NCBI GenBank assembly: GCA_946965045.2
Contig: OX337237.1
Location: 930,001-994,000, forward strand
From: Epithemia pelagica
Taxonomy: Eukaryota; Bacillariophyta; Bacillariophyceae; Surirellales; Surirellaceae
Reading direction: 5' to 3'
DNA: 64,000 bases
Shown here: one piece after another, positions 9,732 to 19,974 of the stretch
Position numbering within the stretch: position 1 is the stretch's first letter
Layout of the letters: every line of letters begins with the position of its first letter
Translations under genes and position numbers: made by a program
Notes under the pieces: generated by a model
What the model saw: the letters and a program-made list of their open reading frames with translations, nothing else
Told to the model about the DNA's origin: nothing
Databases searched by the model: none

Positions 9732-10889
9732 ATGAAGATCCACGAGCAAGCGTTCTCATCTGGATTGATCTTTTCCAATGACAAGGACAAAATAGAACCG
9801 CATTGGAGGCCACCCACTTGGCCTCCACGTTTGGGATCGTTTCGGCATGACCACGCATCGGTCGTTGTGCGTCACCCGGACACGAAACACGACGAGATGG
9901 TGGTCTTGTTGGGAGGATGGACAGAATCGACAGAAGCTCTCTGCGCAACCAATTCGGTTATTTTTCTCAACATTGAGACTAACAGGTGGCAAGAGGGACG
10001 TCCCATGAAAGAAGAACGACAACGTCTTGCTTCTGTGGTATGCAATCGTGCTATTTATGCTATTGGCGGAGAAAACAGATCAATCGCCAACTCATTTCTG
10101 TTGGATACTATTGAATTCATACATGTCGATGATATGCTTAATTCTTCGTCCTCAACCAGCAACAGCACCACTGGATGGACGACTTTGAATTGTCGCTTGT
10201 CTACGCAACGAGAGAAATGCGCCGCTGCTGTAGTATATGAGAGATTCATTGTGGTGGTGGGGGGATCCAATGGATACGAAGATTTAGCATCGGTTGACAT
10301 CATCGACACAGTATCCGGAAATCCTCAGCCGGTTATGTCTGGACCATCGTTGAGAAAAGCTCGACAATGTTTGGGAATGGCTACCATTGGTAATCGCTTG
10401 TATGTGGTTGGTGGGAGGCGGGAACATGGTAGGAAGCATACTAGACGGGACGATGGTTATTTGAGTTCAGTCGAATTCCTGGAGTTTGATGACTTACTTG
10501 ACAATACAGCGAAGAGCGCAACATCTTGCTTCCCATTATCCAGATCCAAATCATGGACGAGGCAAAAGAATCTCATCCTGAACATGCCTCGAAGGGCTCA
10601 TTCAGTTGTCCCAGTGGGTTCGTGTCTTATTGTTGCAGGAGGATACACAGTCGGCTCTAAAAGTCCACGTTCTGTGGAAGTTCTAGATACTATAGGAAAC
10701 ACGGTTTGGGAGCTTCCCAAATTGAGTGTGCGGAATCTTGGAGAAACCATGGTTTCGTTGTCCAATGCTATCGCTGTCATTGATGGTCTTGGTTGTAATT
10801 CGTATAAAACATTGTCGCTTGTGGACAAGAACAGTTGGCTATTTTCTCGTTTGTTGGGTTCCATTCCGACGAGAATCAACGACTCGTAA
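9732..10889 (+). CDS. Kelch-repeat protein
   Basis: A 385-residue ORF with repeated Kelch beta-propeller blades: HDHASVVVRHP..DEMVVLLGGW, RLASVVCNRAIYAIGGEN, KCAAAVVYERFIVVVGGSNG, QCLGMATIGNRLYVVGGRRE and RAHSVVPVGSCLIVAGGY, each with the Gly-Gly and a following conserved Trp or Val block. Kelch propellers are protein-interaction platforms, often cytoplasmic or nuclear. No BTB, F-box or catalytic domain is attached, so the partner cannot be guessed. The first Met is the only in-frame start before a stop. Upstream sequence may hold more exons. Confidence 0.75.
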   Translation: MKIHEQAFSSGLIFSNDKDKIEPHWRPPTWPPRLGSFRHDHASVVVRHPDTKHDEMVVLLGGWTESTEALCATNSVIFLNIETNRWQEGRPMKEERQRLASVVCNRAIYAIGGENRSIANSFLLDTIEFIHVDDMLNSSSSTSNSTTGWTTLNCRLSTQREKCAAAVVYERFIVVVGGSNGYEDLASVDIIDTVSGNPQPVMSGPSLRKARQCLGMATIGNRLYVVGGRREHGRKHTRRDDGYLSSVEFLEFDDLLDNTAKSATSCFPLSRSKSWTRQKNLILNMPRRAHSVVPVGSCLIVAGGYTVGSKSPRSVEVLDTIGNTVWELPKLSVRNLGETMVSLSNAIAVIDGLGCNSYKTLSLVDKNSWLFSRLLGSIPTRINDS

Positions 10890-11266
10890 GGAAACTCCTC
10901 GCAGTACCTAACACTTTTTACTTTAATAATAGACTTTCCAGTATTGGATACTCTAGTTTGTTCTATCTCTCTCTCGCTCTTGTTGAATTTCTTACTGCTT
11001 ATCTTTGCCGATGCACTATCAAGTATCAGTTGGTTCCAAGCTGCAAACAGTTCTTTTGAGAGGGGAATACCCCATCGATGGATTGCATGGGTTGTATTTC
11101 ACTATCCGTTCGCATGACCAAATCACTGTTGATTTTTGCACAGAAACACACAATATCGAGCGAGCAAGGTGTCGCCATGACTGTTTTCCTCAAGCCTTGC
11201 CAATGTAGGGATATGTGAACTCGTTTATGCATGGACACACACCTACCGGCACGTACAGACACACAA
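10890..11266. other. Convergent 3' spacer
   Basis: Tail-to-tail spacer between the Kelch and RPC6 genes. AT-rich and presumably 3' UTR; nothing else seen. Confidence 0.5.
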
Positions 11267-12310
11267 TCACGAATGATAATGCGGTTCATGCGGTTGCAAA
11301 GTGACACCATCTTCAAAACAAATGGATCGAAAATGAAAGTCGGGTGCCAGGACATCGGCCCACATTTTGAAGTCACACATGGTGGCGACGCGTCGACTGG
11401 CGACATAATAGGGTTGAGCATCGTCCTCATGGTCGTTCTCGTCGGGGTGGACGGTATCAACGGCATAATCGTACACCAAGGTTTGCATAATTTGTCCCAC
11501 TTCGGTCAAACCCAAATGAACCTTGCTGATATTTCCTTGCTTAATCTTTTCCAAAATTTCGGCCAAGGTTACTCCCCGCCCTTGATTCAATTTGCGAACG
11601 CATTGCATCAAGAAGTTGCGCAATTCGGTAATAAAGCCAAAATCAAATTCCAAATCGGAATACCAAATGCCACCCGTCAATTCGGTCGATGGCGTTAATT
11701 CAAACAACATGTACAATTTCTTGGCCTTGGCGGCAATGGATTTGACTGGTTTGATTAATCGACGTGACTCCAAGGTTTTGAAAATTTTGTTCAAGGCTTG
11801 ATTTTGAATATTGGTTTCCTTTTTGATATCCTTGGTCCAAATTCCCATATTGCCCGCCTTTTCAATGACTTGATAGACCAACCGGGCCGAAACATCCAAA
11901 CCAGCAAACTTGGAGGCGGTTTCGGATGAAACGAGGGTATAAAACAATTCATTTTTGCCTCCCCCTCGGCTCATGGTCAAACGTGAATCGGCCAATAAGG
12001 AGTTGATAATGGGAGCCAACCGAACGTAGTCAGTTTGACCAAACTGAGCTTTCAACGCCGAATTGGAAACACCACTCGATGTATACGCCGATTCGGAAAA
12101 CATGGACAAGAAGCGTTCTTGCAATTCTTCCTTGGTTTCGGTCGTGTTGTTGGTGGTGCTACTACTTGTTGTAGCGGATGGAGCACGACGGGCCACCTTG
12201 GACGGACGTGCAATCGATGTTGCTGTGGCTGGCGAAGCGCCTGCCTCAATCTTGACCGCCACAGCTCTTTTGCGCGATACCGAAGAAGACGGGGAAGGTG
12301 AAGGCGCCAT
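11267..12310 (-). CDS. RPC6: RNA polymerase III subunit RPC6 (C34)
   Basis: A 347-residue protein with the winged-helix layout of the Rpc34/RPC39 family. After a Ser/Ala-rich N-terminus come a first winged helix (about residues 60-135), a second one (LVYQVIEKAGNMGIWTKDIKKETNIQ, about 145-215, followed by LKSLESRRLIKPVKS-like residues) and then the family signature ELTGGIWYSDLEFDFGFI. It belongs to the RPC3-RPC6-RPC7 heterotrimer that binds TFIIIB and opens Pol III promoters (tRNA, 5S) in the nucleus. The C-terminal Cys cluster that binds an Fe-S cluster in animal homologues is not evident. It is divergent from the ankyrin-like gene, with about 350 bases between starts. Confidence 0.88.
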   Translation of the reverse strand: MAPSPSPSSSVSRKRAVAVKIEAGASPATATSIARPSKVARRAPSATTSSSTTNNTTETKEELQERFLSMFSESAYTSSGVSNSALKAQFGQTDYVRLAPIINSLLADSRLTMSRGGGKNELFYTLVSSETASKFAGLDVSARLVYQVIEKAGNMGIWTKDIKKETNIQNQALNKIFKTLESRRLIKPVKSIAAKAKKLYMLFELTPSTELTGGIWYSDLEFDFGFITELRNFLMQCVRKLNQGRGVTLAEILEKIKQGNISKVHLGLTEVGQIMQTLVYDYAVDTVHPDENDHEDDAQPYYVASRRVATMCDFKMWADVLAPDFHFRSICFEDGVTLQPHEPHYHS

Positions 12311-12661
12311 GATTGTGGTAACTTTGAGACTCGAATCTAGAAAGTGAGATGATATGAAACTTCGAGATATTTTGATTTGTTCTCTGTCGCAAAAAAATGT
12401 ATGGTGATGGCCCCCCGGATGTACAGATCGAATGATGTGACAAAATCAGAGGGTCATTTAGTACCCGGATATACATCTTAGAGTTGTGACACATCTTGAA
12501 AGGGTCATTCTCACTTTTTCGGCTTTCCCATCTCTCCTCCCCACATTCCCCTCGTTTGGATGGAGTGCGTTCCTTGTGGGCAAGAGACAAGGCATAAAAC
12601 TCGGTTTGACTTTTTGAATTGTCCGTGGTGTTCTCCTCCTCCGACCAGTTCGAGTATTATC
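12311..12661. promoter_or_regulatory. Divergent promoter region
   Basis: About 350 bases between the RPC6 start and the preferred start of the ankyrin-like gene. It must hold both promoters; no specific element was recognised. The downstream frame is open from 12560. Confidence 0.35.
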
Positions 12662-13826
12662 ATGGATGCCGATTGGGATCGCAACAATTTATTGGCCTTG
12701 TTGCAGGCCGAGACGCCCGATTGGGATCGCATCGTCCAACGTGTCAGCAGTACCTGGGAAGAAGCCTTTTTGACGGATCCCTTGACCAAAATGAATGCAG
12801 TCCATTACATTATTTTGCGTCGTCGAACCTGTCCTCAATTCGAAACCGTCATTTCCACCGTACGATCTATTTTGGCCCAAAATGCTGAAGCTGCCGTGGC
12901 CTGCGATGCCGAACATGGCTTTACCCCCATGGCGTTTGTATGTGATACGGCACCCGAAATCTATCTCAATGCCAACAATCAAGTCGTCGAAGAATATCTG
13001 GAACAAGATGCCTCTCTCATTGCCGCACTGCATGAAGAGAATGATATCGCCATGGACATTGGAAGCAAACGAGGATTGACACCTCTCGCCGTGCATGTGG
13101 CAGCCTTGTCACGCTTTATGCGTAAACGAGAATTGTTGCAAAAGAAACGAGAACAAGAGGGCAGTGGAGAAGAAGAAATGTGTACCGTAGACATGTCCAC
13201 GTCGCCCCTGTTGGAAGTCCTGCTGCAAAAGTCGAGTTTGGAAGATTGCAGTCGCGCGCTCAATACCTTGTTCTTGTGCAATACCAAGGATGTCATGAAC
13301 CAATTTATGCAGGAAGAAGAACGCGCTCGGAATGGCGAAATGTCAGAGGGACTGGAAAACGATTGGTGGTTGTTGGATTTGATGGTCCAAATCTTGTTTG
13401 CGGCGCACAATCAATTGTATCGGGGACAGACCATTACCAATTTTAGTCCTTTGCATACCTTGACAGCGCTGCAAGATTGTCCCATTCCCTTTCTCATGTT
13501 GGCGGTTCGAGCCAGTGTCGAAGATTTGCGCAAACCCGAAAAGGTTTCGGGAAATTTACCCGCGCACAATGTCGCTGGATGGCAAGTCCCCCATGGCGAT
13601 CCCATTACACGCAAACGCATTGCCCTCGATACCACTCTACTCATGTACCCCGAAGCGGAAGCGGAACAAAATAAGGAAGGAGAAACAGTCTCGTACGTAC
13701 AACAATTGTTTGTTGTTTGGAATTGGTGGCTCTCCGTTCTTGACACTCTCTCACCCACTTGTATTTGTTGTTGTTTTCAACAGTGATATTTATTATAGAA
13801 CCACAAACACGACATCATCCGAATAG
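12662..13826 (+). CDS. Ankyrin-like protein of unknown function, two exons
   Basis: Exon 1 is 12662-13692 and exon 2 is 13784-13826, joined over a 91-nt intron with a GTACGT donor and a CAG acceptor. The spliced frame ends at the TAG at 13824-13826. Start chosen at ATG 12662 (MDADWDRNN); the frame is open from 12560. The protein has helical pairs spaced like degenerate ankyrin repeats: TKMNAVHYIILRR, EHGFTPMAFVCD, KRGLTPLAVHVAAL and NFSPLHTLTALQDC, each with a T/S-P-L/M core. Such leucine-rich ankyrin-like proteins are frequent in diatoms. The partner and role are unknown. It is convergent with the first BCS1-like gene. Confidence 0.65.
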
Positions 13827-14127
13827 ATGGTGCAGGGAAGGCGAGTAGATCCTTTCATGGATCTCAGCTAATTTATATTTATATCGATGAATGCAAAAGT
13901 CTGATAAGGTTAATAGTGAGGGTGTCACTATACATCTTATTATGCCTAAAACTACATACAGAGGACACTGGAGTGTTTCAGGTGTCGTTCGGGTGACAAC
14001 CTGGATTTTAGCAGTCGAGTCTTTTTCTTTGCATTGAGTAGCGCGAGCCGCTCGGAGAATAAACGAGAAAGGAATAGGTTGCTTTAGTCATGGTCACTCT
14101 TCATTCTAGAAGCCATTCTTCCAAGTC
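13827..14127. other. Convergent 3' spacer
   Basis: About 300 bases between two stop codons. No gene seen; presumably 3' UTR. Confidence 0.5.
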
Positions 14128-16551
14128 TCATGGTCCTTTCAAGGTCGCCCTACGACTTTGCGCTTCCAAAGCTTGAATCATGTCTTCAATCTCATCGTAT
14201 TCCGCTGTCATTTGTTCAATTTGCGCTGGCGTCAACGACAAGGGTTGTCGTCCTCCGCGAGCTGGTGCTTTCTTCTTTTGACATGAAGCCTGTGTCTCGT
14301 CTTTCACTTCAGAGTTCATGGCCCTTTCCACTCGTTCTCGCTGTTCTTCAGACAAGGTCATTTGGAAGTAATGTTCCAACATGGCAATCACATCCGCAGC
14401 GGCCATGTATCCCAAAAACAGTTTCTTATCAATACGACCAGGACGAATCAAGGCCGGATCCAAATGCTCGACATGATTGGTTGTCATGATAAGGATCCTG
14501 CCGGGAGAATCCACAACGCCATCCAACACGTTCAGCAACCCACTCAAATTCAATTGGTCTCGTTCGGGCTTCCACAACGAAGCCATGGACCCGGATACAC
14601 CAGTACCTAGTGTAGAAGAACTGGTTGCCATCTTTGCGGCTGCTGAGTACGTAGTGATGCTTTTGCCAGTTTGAGGTGTCGCTGAATTGGGACCGGGAGA
14701 ACTTGACCGTGTTGATGTGGTCGTGGTTGGTGTACTGGAACCATGTCGGTGTCCAACTTGTTTTTCCATGAGTGCCCTGGCAAACACATCATCTCTCATG
14801 TTTGCAACCAAAGCAGATAAGTCTATCGAACCATTGAAATGTTCTTCGTTGGAATCATGGAGATTGGATGTACGTGAAGTGTTCTTGCGATTCAGCGCCG
14901 AAATATCATCAAAGGAGGTCTCCCCCAGCAGAGCATTCACAAATTCATCATCAAGTTCTGCTCCTTGCTCAATGTGATTCATGAGAAGCCTAGCCTGAGA
15001 TCCGAGAAAACGGTCGACGGTTTCAGTATCTTCTGTGATTTGCGTCACGGCAGCCAAGGTCTTTGCGCTGATTCGTTCCATCGATGAAGTTTCATGGTCA
15101 CTCGCGTTGTCACCGATGGTCGGTTCTCCGACCAAACCCAATCCTGGTAAGGCTCGTAATTTCTCTACCGCCTGTGTAAGCACATGGGACTCCGCAAACT
15201 TCTGTTTCAGACGGTCTGATTTCTCAATCAAGAGTTGAATGAGATCCTTACACTCTGAGTCATTGCTTTCCAAAAACATTTGCCAGGGCGATTTGGGTTT
15301 GGGAAGCTCATCCATAGAAAGAACCATGTCGCTGGCATCGTGCTCATCGACATGACAAGTCTTGCCATCTCGACGTCGTACCGCGTTGGATGCAGCATCC
15401 ACGTCTTCCATGACAAAAATGACATCTTTAAAGTCCAGCTTTTGTGGCATGGATTCTCCCTCGACGTACTTCTTTGGATCGTTGAAAATGGTCATGAGTT
15501 CGGCATTGGTTTGGACACGTGCCAAGGGTACATTGATAATGGATCGGCCTGTATGTTGGGCCAAAGCCTTGATAAAACTAGTCTTTCCAGAACCGGGACA
15601 TCCACTCAAGAGTAGACCCAGCTTGTGCGGATAGCCCGGAATTTGATACTTGCCCGTTCGTTTCGTAAAATGCTGAATCAGTTTCAACAAGGACTCTTTT
15701 TGCCGAAAAAAGAGGGAAGCAAAGGTTTTTTCTTCCGACAATCGGTATCGTGTGTAGAGACGGCCGGATGGTCCTTCGTCATCATCTTGCTTGTCGTTTC
15801 TACTACTTCTCGATGACTTGAGTTCGTAAAAGTAGCGCGAATTGTCACAGGATTTCCGCAGCTGCTCCAAATAGTTCCGATAAGCCTTGTCAATGAAATC
15901 TTCAATTGCAAAACTAGAATCTGATTGCAGAACATATGTTCGGACCCACTTACTTTCGTCGGTTTTTCTCATTTCAACCTGTTCCATAAAAATCCATACC
16001 TTTGCCTTTTCCTCGCCACAAATACCCTCTGTTGTACCGTAGTTACCAATATCATGCCATTCTCCTTTGGGAGGTTTGAGAAGGACGTGATATTTGGATA
16101 AGACGCCGGCCAGCGTGGTATGTTGCTCATCTTCGCCATTATTGCTGCTTTGCTGCCCAACATCAGCGTTCTTGTCTTCAGTGGAAGTGAGATCGACATC
16201 TGCTTCAATTAAATCCATTTTGACATGGGAGTTGAGATACATGTCGATCGCTTTCATGAGGATACTGTTCTGTGTATCTTCGTCGTCGTTGCGGTAATCA
16301 CCCCACTTTCCACGTCGGCTTTTGTGGACAATTCGACGTTCTTGTGTACGAACTTGGCGCCTCATACGAAACAGTCTTTCAATGCAGCGAAATGCCTCTT
16401 GACATCCCTTCAGTAGCACTTTTAGAATCAGAGGGAAGAGCAACGCCACAAGCATATCAATATGGGGATTGCCGGTGCGAAGAGCATTCAGAATCCCCAT
16501 GGATTGAATCCCATCCATGTCAAAGAGATCATTTTCATCACCCTCAGACAT
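14128..16551 (-). CDS. BCS1-like AAA ATPase, copy 1 (807 aa)
   Basis: Starts [14 protein letters not shown], followed by a predicted membrane segment ([18 protein letters not shown], about residues 30-47). The AAA core begins with [16 protein letters not shown] (Walker A, about 315) and [13 protein letters not shown] (Walker B, about 375). A Ser/Thr-rich insert of roughly 250 residues interrupts the domain. The second half resumes with [20 protein letters not shown], sensor-1 [18 protein letters not shown] and the arginine finger region. This order (N-terminal membrane anchor, then AAA, with LLNVLDG) is that of BCS1-type ATPases, which in mitochondria translocate the Rieske protein; plant and protist relatives sit on other membranes. 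The large insert makes the substrate uncertain. A close paralogue lies at 24479-27043. Confidence 0.75.
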   Translation of the reverse strand: MSEGDENDLFDMDGIQSMGILNALRTGNPHIDMLVALLFPLILKVLLKGCQEAFRCIERLFRMRRQVRTQERRIVHKSRRGKWGDYRNDDEDTQNSILMKAIDMYLNSHVKMDLIEADVDLTSTEDKNADVGQQSSNNGEDEQHTTLAGVLSKYHVLLKPPKGEWHDIGNYGTTEGICGEEKAKVWIFMEQVEMRKTDESKWVRTYVLQSDSSFAIEDFIDKAYRNYLEQLRKSCDNSRYFYELKSSRSSRNDKQDDDEGPSGRLYTRYRLSEEKTFASLFFRQKESLLKLIQHFTKRTGKYQIPGYPHKLGLLLSGCPGSGKTSFIKALAQHTGRSIINVPLARVQTNAELMTIFNDPKKYVEGESMPQKLDFKDVIFVMEDVDAASNAVRRRDGKTCHVDEHDASDMVLSMDELPKPKSPWQMFLESNDSECKDLIQLLIEKSDRLKQKFAESHVLTQAVEKLRALPGLGLVGEPTIGDNASDHETSSMERISAKTLAAVTQITEDTETVDRFLGSQARLLMNHIEQGAELDDEFVNALLGETSFDDISALNRKNTSRTSNLHDSNEEHFNGSIDLSALVANMRDDVFARALMEKQVGHRHGSSTPTTTTSTRSSSPGPNSATPQTGKSITTYSAAAKMATSSSTLGTGVSGSMASLWKPERDQLNLSGLLNVLDGVVDSPGRILIMTTNHVEHLDPALIRPGRIDKKLFLGYMAAADVIAMLEHYFQMTLSEEQRERVERAMNSEVKDETQASCQKKKAPARGGRQPLSLTPAQIEQMTAEYDEIEDMIQALEAQSRRATLKGP

Positions 16552-16902
16552 GACAGGTTCAGATAGCCCACAGGTTTTGAATTATGAGCTCTGGGATCGT
16601 AATTCACATTGCTGCACGTTTCGTCTGAGACAAACACATCCGGTCCACGACCCACGAGCTCTCGTTCGCGACTAAAAACTGAAATTGTCAGAACTCATGC
16701 GACTGGAAATGTGAGGGGGCGAAGGAATGAATTTGTGGGGGTTGAATTCGGGAGCGCGCAAAATGCTTCCGGATCGTGAACGGTGAATAGAAGAAAGAGA
16801 TCTACAAGGACATACTTCGACGAGCTCTGGGAGTGACTAACGGTGAATCCATCGCAACAATTCTGTTCCTTCCAGCTCCCTCGGGGTCAAGGTTTGAATG
16901 CT
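16552..16902. other. Spacer upstream of BCS1-like copy 1
   Basis: Holds the promoter of the BCS1-like gene and the 3' end of the interrupted DXO-like gene. Nothing else recognised. Confidence 0.4.
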
Positions 16903-17371
16903 TCACAGTCCCAAGACTTGCCGAACTACCTTGGCATTGGGCAAAAGCCTGCGACGCACAGGACGAAGCTTCATTTCAGGACTGAACTCCATCCGGTTTA
17001 CCTGGCCGTTATCAAAGCATCCCTTTCGGTCATATTCTTTCAAATGTTCAAGATTCCGAAGCAAAGTAGTTTCCCACATTGACATGTCTTTCGTCCGGGA
17101 AACAGCATCAGCGATATCCTCCAAACTGAATGTATCAACACGTTTCAACATTCCATTATCAGTTCTTCCTAGATACACAGTGGTACATCCCGATCCGACC
17201 ATCTGGAAAAAGAAATTGGTATTCTGTTTCTTTTTCGTGTTCTTGAATTCTACAGGATTTCCGTCCATATCTGTTCCATCGGCTTCTCCCGACATCAATG
17301 TTCGAAACGGTCCAACTTGCGTTAGTTGAACATGTTCTGAAAAGCCAATGTCATGAAGATCTTCTAGTCTT
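16903..17371 (-). pseudogene. Rai1/DXO-like nuclease, C-terminal half of gene split by Copia element
   Basis: This piece carries residues corresponding to the second half of the family: RLEDLHDIGF, SGEADGTDMDG, NPVEFK and NFFFQMVGSG. These match by position the DXO/Rai1 metal-binding and catalytic blocks GE-x-D, V-E-x-K and the downstream Gln. The 5' half lies 5 kb away at 22420-22939, beyond the retrotransposon. Counting one copy of the 5-bp target duplication, the two halves sum to 984 bases (328 codons including stop) in one uninterrupted frame, so the gene was intact before insertion. Rai1/DXO enzymes remove incomplete or NAD caps from RNA. The family call is by motif only. Confidence 0.6.
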
Positions 17372-17664
17372 TGTTGGAAATAATGAGACAAACGGAAAAA
17401 TGATTCACGAGTGCTCGGCATCGCCCGGAGTGAAGCATCAAACAATGACGGGAAGTACATATAGAAACAGTCACGAACACACGCGCGAGCCAGAACGGAA
17501 ACGCGTAACGTTCGCTGACGTAGTGAGATTTGGAAAAGCAAAGACGAGCAAGGCGAAGAAATCCTGTGCTCATTCTTTGGAGATAATCAAGGCAGTAAAG
17601 TAAAACGACGTTTGATTTACAACGATAGTGCTTAAGCTGACGGCTCTGCACCCATCGTACAACA
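17372..17664 (+). repeat. 5' LTR of Copia element
   Basis: 293 bp, TG...CA ends, identical to the 3' LTR except for one A/G difference near its 3' end (TTTACAACG here, TTTACGACG in the 3' copy). It contains the element's promoter by position. No canonical tRNA-Met primer site follows it directly. Confidence 0.95.
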
Positions 17665-17711
17665 TTATCTCCAAAGAAAAAGATTTGCTTTCTACCCAGT
17701 GTCAAAGTCCA

Positions 17712-18395
17712 ATGCCAAACGCGCGAGATATCGGTCAAGAACGTGGAAATCAAGAATACAACGAGTTGGTACAAGAGCTCATCAATTTGTCCATCCGACA
17801 ACACGAAATTGCGCAACGACTGCGAGATCTCCGACCGGCCAATCCCCAACGGCCACCAGTGGCCGTCTCTGTGGCCCAACAAGTACAAGCTGGTTACGAG
17901 ACGGGAGACAGCGAAGAAGAGTTGACCCCAAGAAGCAACGAGACCTCTCACGTGGGTGCCAGTATCGCAAGTTCGTCTGTTGAGGTTGTGGGCGTTATCC
18001 GTCGAGTTGAGAGAGAGAGACAACAAGACCCATCCGAGTACACGCCTGCCGAACTCACTGCACTCCAAAGTGGATGCACGTTGTGGACGTCCGCGACAAC
18101 AGGGAAACGGTACATCATTCATCCCAGTCGACGCTCTTTTGCCATCGGGGATATCGTCAAGACTTCCAACCCTGCCAATCCGGGAAACGACCTGGCGCCC
18201 TCTCGACGAGACGGAACAGGCGTGATTACCAAGGTGCAGACTGTCCAAGTGTCGCTTCGTACTGACAGTGGACAAGAGATAAGGCGAAGCAAGAACAACG
18301 TTCGGTATCTCTCGGCCGAACGAGATGAGCAGTACGCCCAATTCGAGCCCGTCGAACCAGGCCGGCGCCCCAACTACGCCAAGTACCGCGCCTAA
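17712..18395 (+). CDS. Copia element ORF1, unknown function
   Basis: The frame opens within the 5' LTR at 17628; the first ATG outside the LTR is 17712 (MPNARDIGQ). About 227 residues: an N-terminal helical segment with heptad-like hydrophobics (NELVQELINLSIRQHEIAQRLRDL), an acidic and Ser-rich middle, and a C-terminal part with beta-type sequence (LTALQSGCTLWTSATTGKRYIIHPSRR). It overlaps the Gag ORF by 71 bases and lies one frame behind it. It may be an N-terminal Gag extension made through frameshifting, or a separate protein. No database family recognised. Confidence 0.55.
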   Translation: MPNARDIGQERGNQEYNELVQELINLSIRQHEIAQRLRDLRPANPQRPPVAVSVAQQVQAGYETGDSEEELTPRSNETSHVGASIASSSVEVVGVIRRVERERQQDPSEYTPAELTALQSGCTLWTSATTGKRYIIHPSRRSFAIGDIVKTSNPANPGNDLAPSRRDGTGVITKVQTVQVSLRTDSGQEIRRSKNNVRYLSAERDEQYAQFEPVEPGRRPNYAKYRA

Positions 18396-19974
18396 CATGG
18401 AAGGAAACCAGTCCAACGGTGGACGTGGAAGGCGTGGAGGTCGTGGCAGAGGCCGTGGTGGTCGTGGTGGTAGAGGAGGACGAGGTGGTCTACACAACAG
18501 TGGGACAACATTCAAGGGTAACACAGAAGGTATGAACGGTCATATCTTCCAAGAGTTCTACGAGTGCAATGATAAGCGCCAGTTCGCACGAACGCTGGAG
18601 GCGCTGGAAGAATACATCGCCAAGAATTACAAGCATGCGGGTGACATGATGCCTTTGACGAGGGAATTGAAGAATCCGGAAATTGCTGAACCAGCCGACC
18701 TTCCAGAAGGAGAGACGAGTCGCGTGAAGACAATCCTCCTCGAGAAACAGATCGCCGCCTATGTTACACGATGTGACATATTGGAAAGCAACCTCCAGGC
18801 CACATATGCAGTGATATGGGGGCAATGCAGTGAAGCAATGCGCGCCAAATTACAAGGATTAGAAAAATACAACGACGCCCGAGACAAATGTGACTGTGCT
18901 TGGCTCCTAACACAGATCAAGGCAATACGATACAAGTTCGAAGAGAAAAGATATGGGTACGCGTCTCTGAATGACGCTTATAACAATTTTTATTCACACC
19001 GCCAACAGAATGAAGAAGCCCTGGCGGATTATCTGCACCAGTTCAAGGAGAACGTCGATGTTCTGGAACATTATGGTGGTGCCGTGGGAGTCGACAAAGG
19101 TTCTCAAGAGCTCATTGAGAAGTATCTAGAGCCTGGAGAGACCGTGTCCTCCGAAACCAAGAAGAAGATGAGTCGTGATCGCGCTCTGGCGATCCAATTT
19201 CTCAAGGGTGCCGACCGCAAACGTTATGGAAATCTGCTGATTGAGTTAGAAAACCAGTTTTCCAGAGGAACTGACCAGTATCCTCCTGATTTGACGGCGG
19301 CATACGGCATGCTCGTCAGCTACCGAGGCGCTAAACAGTCCGCACCACCATCCTCTCCCTCGCCCTCGCCCAGTCCAGGCTTACAGTTTGCTCAGACTGC
19401 TGATCCCGTGCCCGGTCTTGATGGCGTTCTTCATGAAGGCATTACTTGTTTTCACTGCCGTGGGCCCGGACATTATGCAAGTCAGTGTCCCCACCGACAA
19501 GATGGGACTGAGGGTAATGCCGGAGTCACCATGCTCCACCATCACCAACCCTCCTCATACAATTTCACCTTCGCTCACGTTGATTGTTGCCTCTCCCAGT
19601 CACGTGTCGCCATCCCATCCACCTGGGTGCTTCTCGATAGTCAATCAACTATCTCGGTCTTTCACAATGCCTCCCTGCTCCGTAACATTCGGCCATCCTC
19701 CCATCCGTTGACGGTTTACACTAATGGTGGTAAACAAGTTTCTCGTTTGGTAGGTGACATTCCCAACTTTGGAGAAGTGTGGTACAACCCACAGTCTTTG
19801 GCCAACATCCTTTCTTTGGCCGCTGTTCGGCAACAATGTCGCGTCACAATGGATACCTCTGGTGATCCATCCATTGCGGTCCACCGCCGGGATGGAACGG
19901 TAATGCTTTTCAAAGAGAGTCCCATGGGTCTATATTATTTCGATGTCAGTGACCACTCTAACTTTACTAGGTAG
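18325..19974 (+). CDS. Copia Gag and protease ORF
   Basis: A 549-residue ORF. An RGG-rich N-terminus (about residues 25-57, GRGRRGGRGRGRGG) is followed by a helical capsid-like region (EALEEYIAKNYKH, ADYLHQFKENVDVLEHYGG). A CCHC zinc knuckle CFHCRGPGHYASQC (about 375-388) binds RNA. The retropepsin-like active site LLDSQSTISVFHN (about 433) and the later flap region follow. This covers nucleocapsid and protease; integrase follows in the next frame, overlapping by 32 bases at 19943-19974. The RGG box is unusual for Gag and suggests RNA binding. Confidence 0.85.
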   Translation: MSSTPNSSPSNQAGAPTTPSTAPNMEGNQSNGGRGRRGGRGRGRGGRGGRGGRGGLHNSGTTFKGNTEGMNGHIFQEFYECNDKRQFARTLEALEEYIAKNYKHAGDMMPLTRELKNPEIAEPADLPEGETSRVKTILLEKQIAAYVTRCDILESNLQATYAVIWGQCSEAMRAKLQGLEKYNDARDKCDCAWLLTQIKAIRYKFEEKRYGYASLNDAYNNFYSHRQQNEEALADYLHQFKENVDVLEHYGGAVGVDKGSQELIEKYLEPGETVSSETKKKMSRDRALAIQFLKGADRKRYGNLLIELENQFSRGTDQYPPDLTAAYGMLVSYRGAKQSAPPSSPSPSPSPGLQFAQTADPVPGLDGVLHEGITCFHCRGPGHYASQCPHRQDGTEGNAGVTMLHHHQPSSYNFTFAHVDCCLSQSRVAIPSTWVLLDSQSTISVFHNASLLRNIRPSSHPLTVYTNGGKQVSRLVGDIPNFGEVWYNPQSLANILSLAAVRQQCRVTMDTSGDPSIAVHRRDGTVMLFKESPMGLYYFDVSDHSNFTR